Below are positions 12,601-24,600 of a DNA stretch of 64,000 nucleotides, piece after piece. Made by a program: the position numbers and the translations under genes. The first letter of the stretch is position 1; the number at the start of each line of letters is the position of its first letter. The notes under the pieces were generated by a model. It did no database searches and had not been told where the DNA came from. It worked only from the letters and a program-made list of their open reading frames with translations. The stretch is from Isoperla grammatica (taxonomy: Eukaryota; Arthropoda; Insecta; Plecoptera; Perlodidae), in NCBI GenBank assembly GCA_945910005.1, contig OX246746.1:31243659-31307658 (forward strand), read 5' to 3'.

Positions 12601-15600
12601 TCCCGAGAGACTGTCACCGGTTGGCTCCGAGCACTTGCTGAGCAAAGTGCACAACTCACCTTCAACTGCGAGACCTTGCTCCCGAGAGACTCCTTGTCAC
12701 CGGTTGGCTCCGAGCACTTGCTGAGCAAAGTGCACAACTCACCTTCAACTGCGAGACCTTGCTCCCGAGAGACTCCTTGTCACCGGTTGGCTCCGAGCAC
12801 TTGCTGAGCAAAGTGCACAACTTACCTTCAACTGCGAGACCTTGCTCCCGAGAGACTCCTTGTCACCGGTTGGCTCCGAGCACTTGCTGAGCAAAGTGCA
12901 CAACTCACCTTCAACTGCGAGACCTTGCTCCCGAGAGACTCCTTGTCACCGGTTGGCTCCGAGCACTTGCTGAGCAAAGTGCACAACTCACCTTCAACTG
13001 CGAGACCTTGCTCCCGAGAGACTCCTTGTCGCCGGTTGGCTCCGAGCACTTGCTAAGCAAAGTGCACAACTCACCTTCAACTGCGAGACCTTGCTCCCGA
13101 GAGACTCCTTGTCACCGGTTGGCTCCGAGCACTTGCTGAGCAAAGTGCACAACTCACCTTCAACTGCGAGACCTTGCTCCCGAGAGACTCCTTGTCACCG
13201 GTTGGCTCCGAGCACTTGCTGAGCAAAGTGCACAACTCACCTTCAACTGCGAGACCTTGCTCCCGAGAGACTCCTTGTCACCGGTTGGCTCCGAGCACTT
13301 GCTGAGCAAAGTGCACAACTCACCTTCAACTGAGACTCCTTGTCAAAGGTTGGCTCCGAGCACTTGCTGAGCAAAGTGCACAACTCACCTTCAACTGCGA
13401 GACCTTGCTCCCGAGAGACTCCTTGTCACCGGTTGGCTCCGAGCACTTGCTGAGCAAAGTGCACAACTCACCTTCAACTGCGAGACCTTGCTCCCGAGAG
13501 ACTCCTTGTCACCGGTTGGCTCCGAGCACTTGCTGAGCAAAGTGCACAACTCACCTTCAACTGCGAGACCTTGCTCCCGAGAGACTCCTTGTCACCGGTT
13601 GGCTCCGAGCACTTGCTGAGCAAAGTGCACAACTCACCTTCAACTGCGAGACCTTGCTCCCGAGAGACTCCTTGTCACCGGTTGGCTCCGAGCACTTGCT
13701 GAGCAAAGTGCACAACTCACCTCAACTGCGAGACCTTGCTCCCGAGAGACTCCTTGTCACCGGTTGGCTCCGAGCACTTGCTGAGCAAAGTGCACAACTC
13801 ACCTTCAACTGCGAGACCTTGCTCCCGAGAGACTCCTTGTCACTGGTTGGCTCCGAGCACTTGCTGAGCAAAGTGCACAACTCACCTTCAACTGCGAGAC
13901 CTTGCTCCCGAGAGACTCCTTGTCGCCGGTTGGCTCCGAGCACTTGCTGAGCAAAGTGCACAACTCACCTTCAACTGCGAGACCTTGCTCCCGAGAGACT
14001 CCTTGTCACCGGTTGGCTCCGAGCACTTGCTGAGCAAAGTGCACAACTCACCATCAACTGCGAGACCTTGCTCCCGAGAGACTTCTTGTCACCGGTTGGC
14101 TCCGAGCACTTGCTGAGCAAAGTGCACTTGTAACTCACCTTCAACTGCGAGACCTTGCTCCCGAGAGACTCCTTGTCACCGGTTGGCTCCGAGCACTTGC
14201 TGAGCTTCTCCTTGGCCGCTCGTATCCACTGAACGAAGTCGTTCCCGGCGTCTATGAACGCCTGGTGTTGCTCGACGGTCTCCTTCTGCTTGGCGTACAA
14301 CTCCTTGGCCTGCTTGCTCAGAGTCTCGTACTTGCTCGATATCTCGGACGCCGGCCGAGCCTGGAGGAGATCCTCCGCCTTGGACGTCACCGACTGGATC
14401 ATCGGCTCGAACGACACGATGTCTTGGACGATGCTGTTGGTCTGACGGAGAGTCGCCTTACGCTCGCCGATGCTCAACGAACTCAAGCCCGCTTGCGCTT
14501 TCTTCGCTTTCGAGAGCTGGAACAAACGTGCCGGATCGTCACTTCGCTGGGTTCATACACATGGAAGTGGTGCTTCTGGATCACACAATTATGTTGAAAT
14601 TTTACTTATCTATTCAAACCAATTTTTTCTAAAAATGTTTATCATCTCTATTTACGGAAGACAATAAATACCAATGTAGGCTACGTATTGGGATGAATCT
14701 CAACACATTTTCGTTTGATTTACCTCCACCTACCCTTATCTTGACTGTCATGGGGTACAGAGCAGAAAGTACAAAAGGTGTCGATAAATCAAATTAACCT
14801 AATGCATTATGGAAACTATCTGCATGGTGGGAATTTTGAAACCTGCTGCAGTCCTAGACCATTTTTTAACGAAACAATTGAGTGGATATAAAATTCTGGT
14901 ATTTTATGTATCCTGTCCAAACTAAAATGGCCATGTTAAAAACATGGCTAAAAAATTAAGCTCAAGTGTGCTACAAAACTAAACAATTTTAATTTTTAAC
15001 GATGAAATTAACCGGGAAAGCATATTCGTACCTTGTGTTCGCAGACTTGCTGCAGCTTGGCTTCTCGGTCCGTTATCCACTGTTGCAGCTGCGAGTAAGA
15101 CGAACTGTAGTCCGCCCATTGCAACAACGCCGTCTCCAGTTGAACTTTTGCAGTGGAGATCTTTCGAACTACGCGATCCCAATCGTTCTGCAGTTCTTTC
15201 AGTTGGTTGTTGATCTCGTCACGGCCGTCAGATCTCGTGTTACGTAACACTTTCTCTCCACAGTTGACCGTAGCGTGGATCAGGTTTTGGCCCTCTTCTC
15301 TCTTCTTGAGTAAATCCTACAACAAATAGACAGTGTGAATAAAATGCCAGGTGGAACTGCCTTATGGTGAAAAAAAAAAAAAAAAAAAAATTGTACAAAA
15401 ATTTCAAAATTCAATTTTGATAACAAAATAGACATTTAACGTAAGAAATTGTAGAAATACTGTACACACGTGTCTCACCTGAATTTGATCGAGTCGGGCT
15501 TGAAGTACGTCTCGACTGCTGTTGGATGATGCTTCACTGCATTCTCGGATCACAGTCTTGGCGTTCTCAATCCACGCCTGTGCTTTGGTGAAATTGGTGT

Positions 15601-18600
15601 CATATTGTTCGTGTTGTTCCCAGTTTGTCTCGACTTTCTTGAGCACATCCTTAGCCAAGTTTACTTGAACCTTAATAAAAAAGAGAATCATTAATGCATT
15701 AACGAGACAGCGTAACACATCCCGACGATTGGAATGTTTTTCATTTCAAAGCCACACAACATGAAATGGAGTGACAGTGCATCAGCTTGGCTGAAGTGGA
15801 AGCAGTAATTTTGCGACAGATACACACGCAGCATCGCACAACACGAAAAGTTCAAGTTCAAGTTCATTTTATTATCCTTTGAGCCTCTACAGCAATTGGA
15901 TTCGTCAGGTTATACATAATACATACATAAGTGACATACATACACGAATTAAAAAATGTATAATGTGATATTAAAAACTAGACCAATATTGTTTATTGTA
16001 TCATAACTCGTTGACAGAGTATAATACCCTCTCCGTCAAGGAGTGTCGAAGCTTTGCTTCAAATTTTATTATATTAGATTCCACTTTTAGATTGCATGGG
16101 AGAGCATTGTAGACTGATAGGCATTGGTTGTTAATTACCTGATAACGGGAGTTGAGATGTCGCAGCTGGTTATTGACGTAAGTATCTAGATGAGATGTCA
16201 GCAATGCAGAAGCAACTTTATTGAATTTATCAAACTGCTCTTGGCCTTTCTCCAGTTTGGCTAGAATCTCCTTCACTTCCGCCACCTGTTTCTTCTTCTC
16301 CGGTGCGCTTGCTAGCAGTGCAGTCTTCTGGGCCTTGACTAGAATATCCATTTGCTGCAACCAATCCGAGAGACGCTCGTACTCTTCCTTGTATTCTCGC
16401 CACAGAACGACCGTTGCCTCCAGCTGTTCCTTCTGTTGTTTTAGTTCGTTGAAGAGACCGCGGAAGCTCTCGGAGAGCGCTCGAATCTCGTTTCGAATGC
16501 CCTCTTGTCCCTGCTGTGACGTGGAGGCTAGGACCACTTCTCCAGTGTGCTGTAAGTGCTCCACGAGAAGCTCACCCTGTGCCTGCTTGTTCAGCAATGC
16601 TTCCAACGGAGCGACGGCGCTCTCGATGGCGAGCTTATCACTCAGTGGTCGTTGTTTCAACGAGGGTATCTTCTCGCGGGCCCGACCGAGCCAGCCAATC
16701 AGCTCGTCGTGTGCTTCCTTGTATAACCTATGATCCTTGTATTGGTCTTCCCGCTCGGACAACAGGTTCTTGATTCTCTCCGTCAACATGTCAAATTTAT
16801 TGAGGATCTCTTGAGCTTGCGAGGCCGCATGGCTTTGCTGACCGCTCGCTAACATCTCTGCAGCTTTGGCCTTCAGGCTATCCACCTCGATTTTCTCGCA
16901 GCGTACTTTTTCTTCGAGGCACTTTATTCTTTCCAGTTGCGTTCTCTTTTCCGACATGGTCGTCTGGAAATCGGAAATCTCGTTGGAAACGCTCTCCAAA
17001 TATTCGACAGTTTTGTTGAGTTGATGGATTTGTTCCAAGAATCCAGCCCAGCGGTGGATCGAGTCGTCGAGGTTCGTCTTGGTCTCGATCATCTTGGAGG
17101 CAAGTGCGCTCCACTCTTCCTGCAGCGCACCAAGGGCCCGGTTTATGGCTTCGTGGCCGGCCGGCGCGGTATTGGCCAGCACGGTCTGTGCCAGCTCCAC
17201 CGATCCTTGCACCTTGCCGAACCCTTCCTCCTTATACAAAAGCAAGTCTTGGATAGTCTCCAGCTTTCCCTCGAGATCTTTCTGCGAGGAAGCACTCAGA
17301 TCCGAGCAGTAGGCCAGCTTGTTCTTGATATCCTCCAGCCACTGCATACATTCGGCAATGTGTCCGTCGAACTCTTGGTGACCGGTCACATATTGATGCC
17401 AACGCCCCGTCAGATCCTTCACCTTGTGGGACACGTGTTGGTACTTGAGACCGATCTCCGATATGTGCGAGCTACGACTGCTCATGTTACCCTTGTACAG
17501 CTGCTGTGCGCGCTCCGTCACGGCATCTATCTCCAGTTCCTTGGCGCGCACTTCTCCTTGGAGAGCCTTCAGCATCTCCAGCTGATCTTTCTTCTCTTGC
17601 GACGTGGACTTTAGGTCGACGGCGTGAAGTTTCGTGTCCGTGCTACGAATCCAGGCGGTGCACTGGTCTTTGAGAGACTCGTACTCGTTCCACTGTTGAA
17701 GTTTCGTGTCCAACGCCTCGACCGTCGACTTGACGGCCGAAACGAGACCCTCCCACTCCTGCTGTGACGAGTCCATCTGCGAGCGAATGTTCACCTGGCC
17801 CGACTCGATCGTTCCGGGGATCACTTTCTCTCCCAGGGAACGGATCGACGCGATTCTCGGCTCTTCTTCCGGAAGACCGGACTCGAGATTCTTCAGTCGC
17901 TCCAAATTGGAATGGAGTGATATTCTCTCGAGCTCGACGTCGCCCCAGAGCACGACCGTGTTGTGAGTCGCATCCAGCCACTCCTGCGTGTCCATCACCG
18001 CCTTGCTGTATTGCTGATGATCGCTCACGATCGCTTCGTATCGCTCCACAAACCGCTGGGCTCGTTTCAGGATGTCGCCGTGCCTCCGAGTGAGCTCGGC
18101 CAGCTGTCTGTCGATCTTCTCGTTGCGTTCGGGCAGACTCTCCGTCTTGTCTCTGAGGCTGACGATGTCGTGTTGGTGTGCCGTGGCATCGTGAAGTAGG
18201 GCACGGTACGTTTGCAACTGCGCCCTCTTCTCGTCCAGAGTGGTCTTCAGGTCGATCTCTTCGGGGAGCTGTGCCTCCGTTTCGTTGAGCCACTTCACCA
18301 GGCTCTCGCTACATTCCTCGAAGGTGGTCCATCGAGTCAACTTGACTTGTAGTTCTCGTTCCGTGCTGGAAACTCCGTCGTAGAGCGTCTCCATTGCTTG
18401 TTGGAGTTCTTGCAATTGTTGGCGTACAGTTTCTCGGCCCTGAAAGAAGGATCGTATTTCATGGCTTGCACGACACTTCATAAATCAGTATCCAGCCTGC
18501 CAACAGGAAGCTTGCCGACAATTAAGAACATTCAGCAGAAGTTTTGATGTTTCTAATACCAACCTCTAGGGCTGTGGATGGGTACAACTTCTCCCCTAGT

Positions 18601-21600
18601 TCCACAGTGTGATTGAGAAGCGACACGGCGCTCGGTCTTTCTGCAAGCAGTTCTTGAAGACCGGCACTGCGTTTCACCAAGTCCTGTCGGGCTCCGATCG
18701 AGCTGCTGTCTCGACACGACTCGAAGCGAGACTGAGCCGATGCGAGCCATGAAGAGCAGCGACTATAGCTGTCCAGGTACGCAGCGTGATCCACGGCTGC
18801 TTGCTCGCACTTCTTGACTAGTTCCTGTTGACAAAAGAAACAAACACATTATAGATCCATCCACCTTGCCTGTGTCCAAGCGAAAACTGTCACGTATACA
18901 GTAAACCCTCGTTAATACGAACATCAAGGGACCCAAAAATTGTCAGTTCGTAATATAAAAATTCGCAATATTGCAAAAACGTCGAAATTCAATAGTACCA
19001 GCCAAAATAAACGTATCTACAAACAATCAATGTTTTCCAATGGATAGTGCGCGCGGGTATGATGTTTTGTGCGTGCATAGTAGGCGGACTAAGCAGGCAC
19101 GTTGCAGTGAGCAAGCCACGCCCCTCAACAGCTGTAAGGGCTTGCGCGCGCATCCGATCGCGCCTGCGGGCGGTGGAGGGGGAAGGGAAAAGCAAGCAGC
19201 AACAAAACAAGTAGCTGCCTGCGACGACGTACGCTCGGCGGACTAAAATCTTGATACCTGCGCCTACTCTGCGAGTTGAACTCTCGGATACATTATTTTG
19301 TTTGTGCGGGTTTAAAATTATTAGTTCGTATTAAACAACGAACATTATGCATTAGTACCACCCAGGGGATAAATAATTAGTTCGTATTACGTATTATGCG
19401 AAATTCGTTATATCCGTTTTATTTAACATTGAGTGTCCTATTTACGCGGGCTGGGTCTTGCATTACTATTAGTATTATCTGAGAATTCGCACTAACCGAG
19501 TTCGTTTTACCGAGGGTTTACTGTATTTTCATTATTATGTCTTTGCTGGCTTTTGTAAACAACCCTGACAAGGAGGGGTCCAGAAGGTCTTAATCTCTTA
19601 AAGTACTACAGTACTTACTATTTCAGACCCACATACAGGAATTAACAAAGAAATAAAGTTGTTCTAGCTATAACTGAGGTACCTGTATTCAAGTCAATGC
19701 CAACCAGGTAAAATGATCGGTTTGATAAGCCAGATAATTGTTACCTGAAATGCTGCAGTCTATTTCTGGGTGTACATGTACTCTTTAGGCTAGGCTCTTA
19801 AAGGAATAGTCAGGTGAAAAACTAAAAGACTACCATCTGTATATGTCCACCCTCAAATTTGAAAAACATGACTAAAAGATACCATACTTTAAAAGCAGGC
19901 GGTTAAAAAAATAAAGAAAACGCGATTTTTTGGCTTGTTGCTACCTAGTAGCACCTAGCAACTCTTCTCGTGGTAATTCCCATGTAACAAAAATGTTACC
20001 TCGAGATAGTAAAACCACCGCTAAAATAGGGCACTTATCAAAAATCGATCAGGAGGTTTAATGTGTATCGTTTCCCTACCGATAACATGCTTCTTAGTAC
20101 GAACGTGTATTTCTACAAAATGCCCTGCAATTAATTTTTATGTGACCTGATGTGTAGAAAAGTTGCAATCTGTTTTGAGCGGCACTGTCCGCAGTCGCCG
20201 AGTGTTGTGGCTGGATTCGTATTACACAATGAGTGCTCTGTCTATCAGGAAGGCGCTAGCGAGCTCAGAACCGATACAGCTGTACTACGCTCTAGAAGAA
20301 AAATGCAGCAGAGCTGGTGAAGGGAATCTAGTTAGGCCTAAATAGCTAAATGTTCACTATTTTTTTCCTTGCAATGAAGCAACCTATACCAATTTTATTT
20401 TACACATAACTGAATTTCATGCACTTATGACTCATTGGTGAATTTTTAGTTTTTCACCTGACTATTCCGTCAGGGTTGCCACCAAGTAATTTTTTAAATC
20501 CTCCGAAGATACCAAAAAAATCCTCAAAAATCCTCCAAAACACATTTATTCTACAATAGCTTAGCATATTATAAAGTGTGAAAGAATAAAAAAATTTGTT
20601 TAGGTTATGTGTTATTCCAGATGATCTTTAGGAATTTACATTTCCATTATAATTTATATATAAATAAATATTAAATTTATTTATATATATATAAACAAGA
20701 AACAAGCAACGCAATCGAGTACAAATCTAAACGAACAGCCGTCCGCGTAATTTTCCACGAGTGGAAACCAGGCAAATAACAGCATGGACTCATAGAGAAG
20801 TCAGTCGTCACGTCACGGGCTCACGCTCACGGTTCTGCTTGTTACCAACGACTGCAACGAGGCACAGGCAACTATCGTACACTGAACAAACACACACGTT
20901 CTGCAAAGTTGACGATAGAGGACGCTACTTACTACTAGACCAATCACAACGCTTTAGGTACCGCATTAGCTGTCTCCCACACAAGCTCCACCCTCTGCTT
21001 GCTAGTATAGTCAGACAACTTACAAAAAAACAGTTGAAATCTCGATATTTCACACGTGTTTTGAGACATCATGTCTATGCTGCGGGTTCAAGTGTAGATT
21101 GTCCAACTTTACTTTTTACGTTATTAAATCGTTCTTTATGGCGGAATTTTCAAATTATAGTAGATTTAACGGTTTTTACAATAATAGTAGATAATCCGCC
21201 AATTTGGCCGTTAATCCTCATGTCCGCGAGGCACCCTAAAAATCCGCAAAAGAGGAAAAACTCCGCAAAAAGGCAACCCTGCTTTAAGCGTTTTTAGGTG
21301 AAAGTTTCCAAAATCTTACAGGGCTCTAACCTGGTCTGCTCATCTTCCCACAACTGCCTAATCTGTTTTCAGGTAAAGTTAACGTTACGCTCGAAGAAGG
21401 GTTTTACTGTACCTTAGCAGTGGTCTGTATGGATTGGAATCTTGAAGTAATCTGTTGAACGTTGACAGATATCCTAGTTTCTCCGGATATCTGTACCAAA
21501 TCTGATGAGTCATCACTCATCTTGTCAAATTCTGCCTCGTTCTGTCGCAGACTGAGGATCAACGACTGAAACAAAGCACAGAAATGTTAGCAACAGTTAA

Positions 21601-24600
21601 CAATAGAAATGTGAATGTTCTACAAAGTGCCTTAGGAATAAAGCAGCTTAGATACGGAAGAAGTGCTGTAATTAGTTCAAAGTTCCACTGCCCTTGTTCC
21701 AAGCAAGGTATGCGTTTACCACAACAATACAATCTCAAAGTAATGCCATGGAAACGATAACGCCGTGATTGGGTTGTTAAGAAACAGACAGGAGCCCGAA
21801 TCGGAACCAGAACCCATGGTTTCTACTTGAGCTGGATTGGTTGTATTGAAACCAGCGAATGAGAATGGAAACCGTTATTCTTTAACACAGCACTTTGCTT
21901 CACAAGTTGAAACGAAAGGTTCTCCAAAACATTGTGGCAGTTAAAATAAAACGAACCAGGGTTGTGTTGGTTCTTCTATGAAGTGGATACCGTTCGAACT
22001 CCTGTTTACAGAACATTACTACTAATAGAATAGCTTAGTATGTAATAGTTCTAAGAGAGGACAAATACGTGAAAAATATCTAAGAAAAGGATTTATCAGG
22101 TATCAAGTCCAATACCAAACGGAAGTTGTTCATAGAAGGAGGTTAAGTCGGAAGGTGAATTAAAAGATGAAAAAGTAAAAAAGTAAAAATGTGAAAAAAT
22201 CATTCAAAAAGAAGAACCAAAAAAGAAGAACCAATTGGAAACTGAAACAAAGAAACCAGGAAGTTACGAAGAGAGACCAATGCGCTGTGATAGAATCGCT
22301 TACTTGTTCCAGGTGGTCGGCAAGGGTAACGATTTCCTTTACGTCTCTATTTCTCGACTCAACTATTTTAATCAGATCCTAGGAGCAACATTAAAACACA
22401 TTAGTATCAAACGTCTCCATTATTAGAGGTTACTCTGAGCGCCAGGTTGTACACTTGGACGATAAACAATCAAGCTGTTGTTAAATATTACCTGGTATTT
22501 CTCGAGCTGCTCTTGTTTCTCTTCTAGCGTAGATCTCGGAGTGTAGTTCTTGAGCGCCGTCTCGGAGTCCGACAGCCACAGGAGGAGTCTATCGAACGAG
22601 CCCTCGTACTCGGACCACTGTCTCAACCTCTCTTCGAGGCCGTGTTTCACGTCGTCGACGGCGTTGACGAACTTATCGTAGTCGAAGTTCAAGTTAGTGA
22701 GGTCTCTCTCCATGGCCTCTCTGGCTCGCGGTGGTAGTTTCGAGGTCTTGTGGTCGACGTGGTCCGAGAGAGCTTTAAGTTTGACCGCCCCCTCGGGGAG
22801 GCCGTCTTGTATCTCCATCACCTTGGCCAGACGGGCTTGAAGGGCGGGCTTGTTGCCACTGAAATCTAATCAAGAAACAGAGCATTCAGGTCTAGGAGAG
22901 AGCTGATTCCCATTAGCCAGACCTAGAAATTACATAACCTGTCATTCAATAGTAAGTAATGGGAATTCATGTGCAATGCTTTCTTTCAAAGGCTTTATAA
23001 ACAAAACTAGGCCCCTATATAACTTCCTTCTAAATTGTCCTTCTATACAAATATATATGAATCTCCGTTGTAAATTATTGTCCTCAATTGTCAATCACTT
23101 TTAGAACTGATAAATGATAAAATAAAAGAATGATGTAGTTTATTCATACTGGTTATACTAGGTTAATCTGCAATGTTACCAGAGTATCCTGCAAGCCGAT
23201 CCCACAGCTGCTTCTGATAGTCCAGATGAGCCTTCTGAAGGTCCTGGAACTGCTGGAATGCGTCTAGAGCCTCGTCCAGCTGTGTAATGTGGACCAGTAG
23301 GTTGTTGACGAGCTGTTCGTATCGACGGTTGATTGAGCCTATCGTGTCCCGGATCTCTTGGCCACCTACCAGAGTAAACACACAACTCCGGTATTGATGT
23401 CGGCAGTAATCTCGCCACACGTGGCATCTTAACAGATGTGGCTCATTGGTAAAGGCAGGAGTGGATGGTGATTGTTTGGAAGAAAATTTAGTGGTTAAAT
23501 TTTCTCTTTGTGGGGAGGATGGGCAGGATTCTTTAAATAATAACAGAAAACGATAAAATTAATGAAAAGGCAGTTAAAAGTGCTGTTTGTAATGAAGACA
23601 AAAGCTAGGTAACATTTCAAAATAAAATAAAAAATAGAAATTAATAATTTTCCAAAATGCATTTTTGACATGGGGAGGTGGAACTTCATAAATATCGGTA
23701 CACACAACTTAAAGGGAAAGTTGTTATCTTTCAAAATGCATTTTTGACATGGGGAGGCGGAACTTCATAAATACCGGTACATTCAACTTTAAGGGAAAGT
23801 TGTTATCTTTCAAAATGCATTTTTGACATGGGGAGGCGGAACTTCATAAATATCGGTACACACAACTTTAAGGGAAAGTTGTTATCTTTCAAAATGCATT
23901 TCTGATATAGGGAGGCGGAACTTCATAAATACCGGTACATACAACTTTAAGTGAAAGTTGTTATCAATCACAATTTTCATTTTTATTTGTTATTTACCTT
24001 CTGGCTGGCTGGTGAGCTGTGCCACCGCTTGAGCCTTCTCGGACACGGCCTCTATGATTCGCTTGTGCGACATCACTTCCTGCAGTGTTGTCTTGTGTTT
24101 GAGAAGCTTGGAGCGAATCTCTTGAGTCGATGTCCACGCTCCCCCGTCTTGCTGCAGAGTCTTCTCCATCGCATCGAGCCAGGCCAGTGTCTGCTGTAGG
24201 GTCTCACGGTAGCTGCTCCACTGGAGGGACTGAGCATCTTGCCGCTTCTGTTGGTCTTTGATGCCTTCTTCCAAGCGGTCCCACCTGAAACATGACAACG
24301 TATTCTTTATATTCACGTGACGTCGCCGACATATTCCCGTACATGAGGTATTGCAGTTCTTACACATGGCGGCCACCATCCCACACGTACACAAAGTCAT
24401 TGTTGTAGATAAACAAATGACTGTATTGCATACCAAGAATACATAGGCCAATATAATCTAAATTTTAATTTTAATTTTGAAAAAAAAAAACTCCAGATAT
24501 TTTTTTATTTTTCCAAATTTTTTGTAAATTTTTCTTGTTTTTTTTTTAATTTTAAAATTTAAAAGAAATTTTAATTTTTTTTAATTTTTAAATTTTTTTT

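Noticed and set aside
12568..13961. Open frames on both strands in the 83-bp array
   Set aside because: Frame-shifted readings of repeated exon 34 sequence.
12570..14205. CRISPR-like array
   Set aside because: Units are contiguous with no unique spacers and contain animal exon sequence; the same holds for the 76-bp array.
16937..17614. 225-codon plus-strand open frame and others opposite exons 20 and 31
   Set aside because: They mirror the GC-rich coding frame of Msp300, have no domain and are spread over exon sequence already explained.
20761..21297. 178-codon plus-strand frame as a host gene
   Set aside because: It lies inside a CAGGGTTGCC-ended hAT-like element, has odd composition and no recognised domain.
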